Positions 1 through 11,035 of a stretch of 64,000 nucleotides of DNA are shown one piece after another. The notes under the pieces are model-generated. The model was not told the DNA's origin. It saw nothing but the letters and a program-made list of their open reading frames with translations, and made no database searches. Positions within the stretch are counted from its first letter, which is position 1. Every line of letters begins with the position of its first letter. Source of the stretch: Microplitis mediator. Its lineage: Eukaryota > Arthropoda > Insecta > Hymenoptera > Braconidae. Location of the stretch: assembly GCF_029852145.1 (NCBI RefSeq), contig NC_079977.1, positions 8,281,337 through 8,345,336 on the forward strand. The letters are read 5' to 3'. A program made the position numbers and the translations under genes.

Positions 1-48
1 ATTTACTAAATAATTAAGCTTAATTAAAATCCTAATTTTCGTTCAAAG

Positions 49-737
49 ATTGAAGAACTGAAAGAAAAAGTCAACAAAATTGAAAAATTATATGATACAG
101 CTATCAAACAGCCTTCGAGACCAACTACGAATACGAAATCCTTATTACGCAACGGTGAACCTGTCGAAAGTGGAGAACTTAATTACGCCAGACCATTGTC
201 AATGGACTTGGTATATATATATATACATACATACATCTACTCAGATTTGAAGATAAACAAATAAAACTATAAATTTCCATAATTTTCTACATAGATTGAG
301 ATTGGGCACCAAGGAAGCGGAGTAACCATTTCAACAGATGCTTGGGACACAGCTAAAAGCAAGACGACATTTACAGCAATGGGCATAACGTTATTGATGG
401 CAATATTTGATACTGAGATTTTATTAACGAGTAATGTGAAAGGAGGAAAAAGTAAAATAAAATCAGACTCAACCCGAATGGAAGCGCTTGATGCAACAAG
501 ATTAAATGCATTAAAACGTAAAGTAATTAACTTCGAGAAGCGACATTGTAACACTGTAAAATTATGCTGAATAATTTTAATTCCTGTATTACAGATACTG
601 TAAGAAGAATGTTTGCTAAATCTTACAACGACAGGAGAATGAATGAGGCTATAAATACCAAACTATCGACACTGAGAAGGATATACAGACAAAAACATGC
701 AAAAGCTCAAGAAAGAATTTATTCTGATGACGATTAG
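49..737 (+). CDS. BEN-domain protein, C-terminal three exons (partial)
   Basis: Three exons read as one frame: 49-210, 295-517 and 595-737 (TAG), joined by GT-AG introns of 84 and 77 bases in phases 0 and 1. The visible 175 residues begin with a lysine/glutamate-rich helix that looks coiled-coil. A BEN-like domain follows, with the elements FDTEILLTSNVKGG, LDATRLNALK and a C-terminal helix around NTKLSTLRR. BEN domains bind DNA or mediate protein contacts in chromatin and transcriptional repression, and are also common in transposon and polydnavirus proteins. The protein ends acidic (YSDDD). The 5' part lies outside the window, and the first acceptor (AAAG, position 48) is weak, so the upstream exon boundary is uncertain. 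A polyadenylation signal follows at 828-833. Domain and splice calls are mine, by eye; the family is fairly secure, the gene identity is not. Confidence 0.75.
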
Positions 738-827
738 AATTGAGAAAAACAGATATTCAGAATTAAATATTATTATTTTTGTTTCATATAACAGATTCTA
801 AATACAGTTAAAAATTTCTTCTTAAAT

Positions 828-833
828 AATAAA
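828..833 (+). promoter_or_regulatory. Polyadenylation signal AATAAA of the BEN gene
   Basis: A canonical AATAAA lies 91 bases after the BEN-gene stop codon and just before the minisatellite begins. This is consistent with a short 3' UTR. Confidence 0.5.
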
Positions 834-892
834 AAATTGTTAAATTGAATAAGAAAAAAAATATGAATACCGTGTGATTTCAGAGTATAATT

Positions 893-2960
893 ATTTTGAT
901 GCTCCAACTTTTTTGTTAAAAAAAAAGGGCTGAGCCTGTCCATCATCGACCACACTGACAGTTAAAGCCCTTGGTACTCCAGCATGGACCAGTTGGATTG
1001 TTTGCAATCATTATTTTGTTTCACCATCTTATTTTTCCTAAAAAACAGTACTGAGCCTGTCCATCATGGACCAATCTGACAGTTGGAGCATTTGGTACCC
1101 CAGTCTTAACCAGTTGGATTTAATACTGTCTATATTTTCTTGCTCCATCTATTTTTTTGAAAAAAAGTGCTGAGCCTGTCCATCATAGATCAATCTGAAA
1201 GCTAGATCCTTTGGTACTCCAGCCTGGACCAGTTGAATTTTTTTAATGTCGTAATATTGTTGCTCAATTTTTTTTTATCCTAAAAAAAACTGCTAAGCTT
1301 GTCTATCATGGACGAATCTGACAGCTAGATCCCTTGGTACTACGACCTGGACCGGTTGGATCTGTCAAAGTTATAATTTTTATGCTCCATCTTTTTTTCC
1401 CGAAAAGAACTGCTAAGTCTGTTCATCATCAACCAATTTGACAGCCAGATCCCTTGGTACTGCAGCCTAGACCAGTTAGATTTATCAAAGTCATAATTTT
1501 TATGCTCCATCTTCTTTTCCACGAAAAAAAGTGCTGAGCCTGTTCATCATCAACCTATCTGATAGCTAGATCCCTTGGTACTACAGCCTAGGCCATTTGA
1601 ATTTTTTTAATGTCATGATATTGTTGCTCCATTTTTTTTATCCTGAAAAAACTTTCTGAACCTGTCCATCATCAACAAATCTGACAGCTAGATCCCTCAA
1701 GACTCCAGTCTGGACCAGTTGAATTTTGTGCTGACTTTATTTTCTTGCTCCATTTATTTTTTCTGAAAAAAATGCTGAGCCTGTTCATCCTCAAACAATC
1801 TGACAACTAGATCCCTTGGTACTCCTTCCTGGACCAGTTGAATTTTTTTAATATCATGATATTGTTGCTCTATTTTTTTATCCTAAAAAAAATTGCTAAG
1901 CCTGCCCATCATCAACAAATCTGACAGCTAGATCCCTCAAGACTCCAGTCTGGACCAGTTGAATTTTGTGCTGACTTTATTTTCTTGCTCCATTTATTTT
2001 TTCTGAAAAAAAGCGCTGAACCTGTTCATTATGGACCAATCTGATACCTAGATCCCTTGGTACTCCTTCCTGGACCAGTTGAATTTTTTTAATATCATGA
2101 TATTGTTGCTCTATTTTTTTATCCTAAAAAAAATTGCTAAGCCTGCCCATCATCAACAAATCTGACAGCTAGATCCCTCAAGACTCTAGTCTGGACCAGT
2201 TGAATTTTGTGCTGACTTTATTTTCTTGCTCCATTTATTTTTTCTGAAAAAAAGCGCTGAACCTGTTCATTATGGACCAATCTGATACCTAGATCCCTTG
2301 GTACTCCTTCCTGGATCAGTTGAATTTTTTTAATGTCATGATATTGTTGCTCCATTTTTTTTATCCTAAAAAAATTGCTAAGCCTGTCTATCATGGACCA
2401 ATCTGACAGCTAGATCCCTTGGTACTCCTGCCTGGACTAGTTGGATTTGTCAAAGTCATAATTTTTATGCTCCATCTTTTTTTCCACGAAAAAAAGTGCT
2501 GAGCCTGTTTATCATCAGCCAATCGGACAGATAGATGCCTTGGTACTCCTTGGTACTACAGCCTAGACCATTTGAATTTTTTTAATGTCATGATATTGTT
2601 GCTCCATTTTTTTTTATCCTGAAAAAATTGCTAAGCCTGTTCATCGTGGACCTATCTGACTGCTGGAGCACTTGGTACTCCTGCCTGGACCAGTTGAATT
2701 TTGTGCTGACTTTATTTTCTTGCTCCATTTATTTTTTTTGAAGAAAATGCTGAGCATGTTCATCCTCAACCAATCTGACAGCTAGATCCCTTGGTACGCC
2801 AACCTGGACCAGTTGAATTTTTTTAATGTCATGATATTGTTGCTCCATTTTTTTTATCCTGAAAAAATTGCTAAGCCTGTTCATCATGGACCAATCTGAC
2901 AGCTCGAGCACTTGTCACCTCAGTCTCGACGAGTTTGATTTTTTAGTCATAATTTATCTG
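893..2960. repeat. Minisatellite, about 118-120 bp units, with dimeric higher-order repeat
   Basis: About 17 diverged copies of a unit containing GCTGAGCCTGTCCATCAT, then CTGACAGCTAGATCCCTTGG, then GGACCAGTTGAATTT. Between roughly 1680 and 2400 two unit types alternate, so near-identical segments recur every 240 bases (for example at 1680, 1920 and 2160). That indicates recent amplification of a dimer. Short ORFs in the array are frame accidents. Confidence 0.9.
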
Positions 2961-2974
2961 CTCCGACCCCCTCC

Positions 2975-3336
2975 CCCACACACACACACACACACGCACC
3001 AAAGATCTGCCTCAATAACGAAAATATATTTATAATATATATCTCACATATATGTCGATTACATTTCATCATATATATTTTCCGTATAAAAAAAATATAT
3101 GTGATGTACATTTTGACTATATAAGAAATATATTTTTTATATACGAAAAACGGCCAAAAGTTATGTATTTGACATATATTTATTTTACATGTAAAATATA
3201 TGTGAAATATATGTGCGTATATTTCACATATATTTTAATTATATTTTTTTTATATTTTATTTATATGCCACATATATTCCACATACATCATGAAATATAT
3301 TTTTTATATATTTTATTTCCATGGGGGCATGGTTGT
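2975..3336. repeat. Low-complexity (CA)n and AT-rich palindromic tract
   Basis: A short (CA)n run at about 2979-2995 is followed by about 300 bases of ATATAT-rich sequence with imperfect repeats of a word like AAATATATGTGAAATATATG. No coding signal is seen. Confidence 0.7.
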
Positions 3337-3776
3337 TTACATTACCGAGCAAAGGCCAGTCATTTCGCGGCTATGGAAAACTGGTTCCAATTTTCTTAAA
3401 TGCCGACTCTGCAGAGCTGGCTTCACTCCCTTCGGAACCGTGATCAGCTCCACCTCCTTCTCCACGATGACGGGTTGTGGCACTGGAACCTTCCTCTGGA
3501 TAGGCACCATTTTTGTCTTGATGTTGATGGTGATTGTCGGCCTAACACTTTGGCAACTCACTGGGCGGAAGTTTATATTTCCGTCGATTCCACAATGAAG
3601 TGAAGAAGTTGTTGCCGGTTCACTTACTTCTTCAGTTTTGGCTCTTTTTGATTGAGCATCAGGCTCAACGCCGAAAGTATCCGCACTTCGTTTGAACCCA
3701 GTTTTCACATCACACGGACTTGAACCAGAACTTTTAAATAGACTGCAACATACTTTAGGGAGGGGATTTTGTATCC
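3337..3776 (-). CDS. Hypothetical protein fragment or terminal exon
   Basis: An open minus-strand frame runs to a stop at 3337. It can be read upstream of its first usable start (GTG, 3708) as far as about 3776, where TTTGAG could be a splice acceptor. The block is clearly less AT-rich than its surroundings. The product has nuclear-signal-like basic clusters (KRSADTF and SKRAKTEE) and a valine/proline-rich stretch (VPVPQPVIVEKEVELI). I do not recognise the family. It could be the last exon of a host gene, a transposon gag remnant or a viral relic. Opposite-strand ORFs over the same bases look less protein-like. Confidence 0.3.
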
Positions 3777-3880
3777 AGTTGCACTCAAATATCAGTAATT
3801 AGATTTTAATGGTAAGGGTCAATGAATACTTTACATCATCCATGACCTTCCCATTTAGACCCATCTTAAAATTAATCCTA

Positions 3881-4765
3881 CACAGAAAAAAAGATTTACT
3901 TGGTTCAAGTAAAATATTTTCTTCAAAATTTTATTCTTGAATGAAGAAAAAATCGTTTCTTGGTTTTAGAAAAGTTTCTTGCTTTAAGAAATTTTTTTTG
4001 TTATTTTAATAAATTTGCATTTCGTTTTGAGAAGTTTCTCTTGTTTTAAAAAAATGTTCTTCGTTCGAGAAAATTTAATTTCTGGATCTAATTGATTTGA
4101 TCTTCATCATAGAAAATGTTCTTCTCTCAAGAAAATTCAGTCTCTTGCTCCAAAATCTTTATGTTTTGTTTCAAGAAAATGTTCTTCTCTCAAGAAAATT
4201 CAGTCTCTTGCTCCAAAATCTTTATGTTTTGTTTCAAGAAAATGTTCTCCTCTCAAGAAAATTTAGTTTCTTGCTTTAAAATGTTTTTATTATGTTTCAA
4301 GAAAATGTTCTTCTCTGAAGAAAATTTAATTTCTTGCTCCAAAATGTTTTTATTTTGTTTCAAGAAAATGTTCTCTTCTCAAGAAAATTTACTTTCTCGT
4401 TCCAAAATTATTTAATTTTGTTTCAAGATAATGTTCTTCTTTCAAGGAAATTTACTTTCTTGCTCCAAAGCGTTTTGATTTTGTTTCAAGAAAATGTTCT
4501 CCTCTCAAGAAAATTGCGTCTCTTACTCCAAAATGTTTTTATCTTGTCGTTAAGAAAAAATGTCTTGAGTTAATACGAAAATGTTTTTAAACTAAGAAAA
4601 ATAACTTTATAAATCATGAGAAAACTTTCTTGGACCAATAAATTTTTTTTGTCGCAATCAAAAATATAATTTCAGTTAAGAAATAAATCTCTTCAGTTGA
4701 GTAAAGAAATTTATTGAGCTAAGAAACTTTTTATTTTTTATCGAAAAAATAATTTTTCGATTTCA
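3881..4765. mobile_element. Hairpin-family (MITE-like) element, left end clear, right end lost
   Basis: It begins TA then CACAGAAAAAAAGATT, matching the terminus of the elements at 38718 and 63809. It is filled with variants of CAAGAAAATGTTCTTCTCTC; from about 4100 to 4570 these form some seven tandem copies of a unit of roughly 60 bases. A matching right terminus ending in CTGTG was not found, so the right boundary is approximate. Confidence 0.55.
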
Positions 4766-4881
4766 GTATTATTAACAATAATGTGAAGCAGATAAATACT
4801 TAATTAGAGGCATTTTATCAGAGGATAGAACATTTTCTCTATGAGTTATATATTGTAACAAATTGAGAAAAACAATTATCG

Positions 4882-4953
4882 CTTAACGCAGGAATCGAAC
4901 CCAGATCGATTCGGCGTCGCGCGAGAGCTTTACCAACTAAGCCATCCCAGCCT
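4882..4953 (-). repeat. tRNA-derived SINE head
   Basis: On the minus strand there is a good pol III A box (TGGCTTAGTTGG, 4933-4944) and B box (GGTTCGATTCC, 4891-4901) at tRNA-like spacing. The acceptor stem does not pair and no CCA-type end follows, so this is read as a SINE rather than a functional tRNA gene. Confidence 0.55.
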
Positions 4954-4965
4954 TTGCTAGGATAC

Positions 4966-5184
4966 GTTTACTTTGCCCACATATACTGAGCCACACTGGC
5001 TTATGGTCAGTCATATTTTTCAATCTTAAACACAGAATTTAAAATAAAAAGATTTTTGACAATAATTTGGAAAAATGTTACATTTTAGCAAAATACTGAA
5101 CAGATTATATGAATTTTTCATAAAACAATTTCGATCGAAATTTTAATATTCTTATATCGATATAAGAATATTAAAATTTTCAAT
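4966..5184. other. AT-rich unassigned spacer
   Basis: No coding signal. A short perfect palindrome around 5148-5172 (TATTCTTATATCGATATAAGAATA) lies just outside the large foldback element. Confidence 0.4.
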
Positions 5185-6473
5185 GAGCAAGATCACGTCA
5201 AGTGGACCCCCCATTTTCCACTTGATCATGAAAATTAAGTCTATGTATTTTTTTCGTATGTAGTCACTATGAAAAATTAATCCCTCAAACGATTTTTCAA
5301 AATTTTTATTTTAACAACATTTTATTTTACAATGAAAATTTTGGGTACTTTTAATTAAAAAATAGATTCCAAAACAAACGTTAAAGATAAATTAATGAAA
5401 TTTTCAGGATTTATTGTCAAATATCTATATTTTATAAAAATATTAATAGCATAAAATTATTTGTTTATTATTCCATTGTTAATTAACTTTTAAGTAAACA
5501 AATGAAAATTTCATTGACTTCTCGGTCAAAAAATGAGTTTTTTTAAATGGGTTACATGCAATATATATTAAAGTTTAAGATCCCGAAAAAAAATTTCACT
5601 GCTCGCGATTAGTTTAAACAATATGAATTTATTTATCACCGCGGGCCGGTCGCTGAGCGTTCTCAATACAGTGTGCGGCCGATCGTCTCAGGCTCTATTG
5701 CAGCTTTGGTCAGTCATAATTGAAAGTAACATTAAAAAATATCATTACTAAACAAATTTCATTTTTTTTTAAACAATATCATGAATAATACAATAAAATA
5801 ATTTTTTATTATCAAACTGAAACAGGGAAAACTAACTAATAATCAAATTTAATTATTAATAAATAATAATTTATAAATTATTATTTAGTAATTATGTATT
5901 AAATAATAATCATCAGGAAAGAATAACTAATACTTAAACTTAATTATTAATAAATAATAATTTACAAATTATTATTAAGTAATTATTGATACATTAATTA
6001 TTTTTTTAAACAATAATTAGGGAAACTGACTAATAACTAAACTTAATTACTAATTAATAATAACTTAGAAATTATTATTAACTAATTAATATTCAATTAA
6101 TTATTTATTAAACAATAATTAGGGAAAACTGACGAATAACTCAATTTAATTATTAATTAATAATAACTTAAAAATTATTATTAACTAATTAATAATAAAT
6201 TAATTATTTATTGACCAATAATCAGGGAAAAGTAACTAATAATTACACTGAATTATCAGTTAGTTTTCCCTGTTTCAGTTTGATAATAAAAAATGATTTT
6301 ATTGTATTATTCATGATATTGTTTAAAAAAAAATGAAATTTGTTTAGTAATGATATTTTTTAATGTTACTTTCAATTATGACTGACCAAAGCTGCAATAG
6401 AGCCTGAGACGATCGGCCGCACACTGTATTGAGAACGCTCAGCGACCGGCCCGCGGTGATAAATAAATTCATA

Positions 6474-6477
6474 TTGT
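6474..6477. other. Target-site duplication TTGT, left of the Gypsy element
   Basis: TTGT here matches TTGT at 21111-21114. The opposite arm of the foldback (around 5610) shows the uninterrupted sequence with a single TTGT, confirming a 4-base duplication. Confidence 0.9.
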
Positions 6478-8244
6478 TGTCACGATCGGAGAGAGTGAAG
6501 GCGACGGGCGAAGGGTTTTATTTAATTAATTATTTAGTAAAACTACCCAAAATATTTATTCTATTACTCAACCAAGGAGCCTAATAGGACCGTCACGTGG
6601 CTAGTGTGAGAATGTTTAATATTTGGCAAGTTTTGTATACTAAATAAGTCTATTTCGTACCGAGCGGAAGTACGATAGACAATCCCGATCGTTGACCTGC
6701 GTGGCTTTAGGGTAGGTCAGGGATTTTAAAGCGAGAGGGAAGTAGGTAGGTGAATATGGGCCCTCGAGAAGTCCCTGTTCCTTTACGTCTGTCTCTTACT
6801 GTACCCGTTAACTTATGAATGTTAGAGTGAGAGGTATAAATAAGAGAAAGATATATTTGATTAAAAAAAGAAAAGAATCTGTATATTCTGGTATAAAATT
6901 ATAATAAGGTTTACATTGGGTATGTTATAGGTTTAACAATATGTATATATATATATATATTTTGACTTACCACTCAGCTGGAGGTGGTTCACAAATTTGC
7001 GCTGATCACACTCTCTCTCAATTCACCGATTTGAATTTATGATCGCGAAATTGTTTTATTTAATTCGCCGGAACACTGCACTGTGGCGTCGTGATTTTAC
7101 CTCAGCGGAATTACTGCACTATCCGGACTCGGAGCTACTGGGGTGCCAAGCGGATACACTCCCCTATCTACCGAATACGAATGCGGATATTGAAATTTGT
7201 TTTTAGGATTTCGATCTAGGAGTCTGGATTCCTAGGCTATAGACCGTCACGAGACCGATGATCCTGATTTGGGTGAGTCGAATCGACCGTGATTTTCGCG
7301 AGTTTCTAAAATTTAAGTATTTGGCCAAGGAGTCCGATTGCCTAGGCGGTGGACCGTCACGTGGACAACGATTAAAATTTTACCTCTGATTCGCGGTACT
7401 AACCGGACTTAAGCCGTTAGAACTAATCGGTACTTTATTAAAGTCTGGAGAGCTTCGGAGAGATTATTTTTGATCGACTCGAGATCCGGCAGAGTTTAAT
7501 TCTGATTAGCGATTGACTGCCTTCGTTAGATTTTCGGCAGTTTATATACTCTAGTTTTTGAAGGGAAAGTCATAGATTTTTGGTGCAATCATTGGGTCCA
7601 TCTCATTAACATGATGAGTAAGTACACGATTCCGGGAATAACTTTCTAAAAATTTAGAAAAGTCCATATATGGACATCGGGTGATATCGTTTTTGTCAAC
7701 AACAACGGATGAGTAAGTGCTCTAATAGAAAAACAAATGGCTAAGTGCGTAGATCCGATTCGTCACAGCATGGGAACGTATGCAGTGATTTCGAAATATG
7801 TAAATTAGATGGTCGTAAAATTTTTATGACCGTTGAGTCAATTAGAGGTCCGGTGCACACGTGCAGGTGTTCCGTTAAGTCGCAGCTATACATACTTTGG
7901 GTACTACGCCCGTACGCATACATACATACATTCTCTCTTATAAATGTGTTGTGAATAGGTGTACGCAGGTAAGTGTGGATGCAAGATGAGTATACGGCTA
8001 GACGACATAATTGGGTTTGAGCATAGGCTCTGCCCTTTTGATGGAGAGGAAAAGAGAAAGGTATATTGTCATATCGGTCGATCTCTGTTTTCTTACTCAT
8101 CGTGCATGCACTTACATAGGTACCTGAGATGATCTCAACGCAAAGATTTTGGGTGTGGCATTGTACCTTTTGTTTATAAAGTGAAAAATTTTGGAAAAAT
8201 TAATTAAATGGTTAAATCGCGATCCATATGTAACGATTGTTACA
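6478..8244 (-). repeat. 3' LTR of the Gypsy element
   Basis: It begins TGTCACGATCGG and ends CGATTGTTACA in plus-strand orientation. It has the same length as the right LTR and the same 119-codon minus-strand ORF (7741-8100). Confidence 0.95.
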
Positions 8245-8257
8245 CCTCTACCCCCAG
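8245..8257 (-). other. Polypurine tract
   Basis: On the minus strand, CTGGGGGTAGAGG directly abuts the 3' LTR. It is the expected primer site for plus-strand DNA synthesis. Confidence 0.7.
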
Positions 8258-11035
8258 AGTCGTCATCGCCCTCGATGACTTCAATTTATGCAAATCTTGC
8301 TTAAATAGGAATTGAAGTAATTGGTCAATATGGATTGCGGTTTAACTTACATTGAAAACTATTCTTCTTCAACACGTTAACAATACGTATTTTGATGAGG
8401 TCTAGCAGATGTTCAATAGTTGGATGTCTTTCTGTCTTCTTTGTTGGGTTGCTGCTGTGAGTATTTCCCTGTTTTGATTTGAAGAGTACATTTTCATGGT
8501 AAACTTAGGTCGTTGCCTTCCATTCCATCTAACATGAGAATTGCCCTGGATAAATTTTTAGATGTATCGTTGGTTGAATATTTCTCCATCCGTAAAATCA
8601 GGTGGTTGCTGCTAAACAATTGCGTTGCATTGAGTCCAATAGTAGCTTGTGGTTAAAGAGGGATTTCCAGATCATAATCTGCAGAGCTGACCAGGTCAAC
8701 ACAGCCAATTCTTCAGAGGACAGGGTTTCCAGGCCAGAGATTTATATATATTCTGTAGATTCCCAATGGTATTGGACCCGAAGTAAGCTCAAGAATGTAA
8801 GCCCTTAATTTGATTCTAAGGACTTCCAGTATACATATTGGATCTTACTCAATCCTACGTGACATTGCTGGGACGATTTAGGTTTTGAGATTGCAAATAG
8901 GTCACCTACTTGTGAGAGTGTAAGGCAGTTTCATGCGTTTGTAGTTTTCTGCCTTTATGTAGTGTCTACAGTCTGTTTTTTCAATCGTTAACTAACAGTA
9001 CTGGTATAGATTGTTTATTTCTAAATCAGTTATGGTTCTGTATAGACATTAAAGAAGTTAATCTCCTACATTACTGTTCTTGGCGTAGTCTAAGTGTTCA
9101 ATTGTCGTCACTTATGTATGCACAGCATCTTGAATATTCTCACGATTAGATGGTGTAGTTGGTTTGAGACGCTTGGGGTTGGCAGGTGTTCATCATCGTC
9201 TTTGCCTTCACCAAAAGTTTGCTTATTCGAGCTTCTTCTGTGATGAATTCATTTCGTTGTGGGTAAACAGATAATCCAAAGCTGATGGCTCTTAGTCGTC
9301 ATGGACGATTGAAGATTAAGATGAATGGTCAAAGAAGTTGAATTGGCAATCGTGTTCTCAGTGGTGTCATTAATTTACAATATTCTTCTTTCAGTCGTGA
9401 CGTGAAAGATCACAGATGACTAACATGTGTTCTCGTTTTAAATTGTTCGGTGCTTTTCTCATGCGCTGAGGAAGGAAAACGACCGGTTGTCTCCCTAGAA
9501 AATTCACTCTTTTGATTGTGGGTCTGTTCATAATGGCTGCTGATGTTCTGTTGCACTTGTACGGATGATTGCTTACAATTTTTGTATAAACGACGTATAT
9601 ATTCTCTTTTTATAGTAATTACATATATGATTGTTCTTATACAACACGCATTTACACATGTACTTATCCTTGGGTCTATTGGTTATTCGATTTATTATTC
9701 ATAATAAAAAAATTGTTTACTGGCTTTCGAGTCTAAAAGCATTTCACTGGAATATTATTAATTTGAAAACGGATAAGTGCATGTATATATGTTTGACATA
9801 AACGTTGTACTACATACGCGTAGAAATTTGTAACGAGACTACGTTTAACGTAGAGTTCTTCACTTCGATTAGATTGAAGGATCATACTAAATTATTGATC
9901 GAAATAATTAATATTGAACCTAAAGAAACGATAATAGAGTAAGTTACATAATTTTCTTGTTTATGCTGATGCGTTTCTCTTACAATCTACCTAACGCGTT
10001 ATTTCGGTACCTTACGTTATTCATTTATGATTCGAAAATTCAAGTAGCGAGTTTTAAATTATGCTTTACGCAATGATTCTTACTTATCTATCCATTACCG
10101 TTAATTGTGAATTATATGATTATATTGTTACAAATATATATATATATACTTTTTTTTTTTTCTTCTTTTCTGTTTTATATTACCTTTTTACCATTTACTT
10201 ATATTACCCTTCACCTTTAATATATATTGACATAATAGCATATCATTTTTAAACAATGACTAACGGTTCAAACTTATTTATTTCGCGCATAAATCTCAAA
10301 TTTTTCGACCTATTGTCTGTTTGTTTTGCTTGTTATCGTGTTCATTTTTATACATGATTTATGATTTAGATTAATATCTTATTCACTTACACAAACTTAT
10401 GAATAATTATGCGTGTCTTCATATGGTTATAAAATAATATGAACTATTTGTTAGTTGTTAATCAAGTATCGTCGTAAGTATGAGTATTTGAATATGTTAC
10501 GTGTATGTTTGAAATTATTATGTCAATATTACTATGTATGTATATGAGTATTATAACAATAGAATAAGACAAATATATGCATAGTATCAGATTTCATTTT
10601 CTGAGTTGCTATAGTTATATATTATTTAAAAGCTTAATTGATGTATATTTGTCCCATCTTATGGTTAGTTACGAATGTTACTCATATTGTTATATATTCA
10701 TTCCATTTGTTAAATTGATGATTTCTCTTTTTCAGAATTTGAGATTATTCGTCTTATTTCCTTTTATGATGGTTATTGTAGGTAAATCATGAAAAGAAAT
10801 AATATCATCGTTAGATTCAAATGTAATTTTGAGGTTATGTCGATGAAGTTGACGATTTCTACTATTATTGATTTTAATTGGTAGCCGTGATCGTTGTTGG
10901 AACTGTTGACGCTATCTGAAGTATAAACTTTATTAACTCCATACTGCTCAATCGTCAATGGTTGCACTACAATACCTATAGTAACTTAAAACTCAAAAAT
11001 AACGATTAGAAAAGAGGAAAACAAATAATAGTATG
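8258..11035 (-). other. Long region between pol and the 3' LTR, no env
   Basis: About 2.8 kb between the pol stop and the polypurine tract, where errantiviruses carry env. I see no long minus-strand frame, signal peptide or fusion motif. The half nearest the LTR (8258-9600) is less AT-rich and holds one small open frame (9391-9531). The half near pol is AT-rich with T-runs. It may be a decayed gene or a cis-acting region. Confidence 0.6.
9391..9531 (-). CDS. Small ORF 3' of pol, possible accessory peptide
   Basis: A 46-codon minus-strand ORF (ATG at 9531, TGA at 9391) in the post-pol region. The frame stays open for about 22 codons before the ATG. The product is basic, with stretches such as VNFLGRQPVVFLPQRMRK. 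I do not recognise it. It could be a spliced accessory product, a relic of a lost gene, or chance. Confidence 0.18.
   Translation of the reverse strand: MNRPTIKRVNFLGRQPVVFLPQRMRKAPNNLKREHMLVICDLSRHD

Noticed and set aside
893..2960. CRISPR-like array
   Set aside because: Units are contiguous, long and diverged, with no unique spacers, in a eukaryotic context; it is a minisatellite.
3052..3603. Plus-strand ORFs of 115, 102 and 67 codons
   Set aside because: They come from AT-rich low complexity or lie antisense to the better minus-strand frame at 3337-3776.
4882..4953. Functional tRNA gene
   Set aside because: A and B boxes are good but the acceptor stem does not close, so it is called a SINE head.
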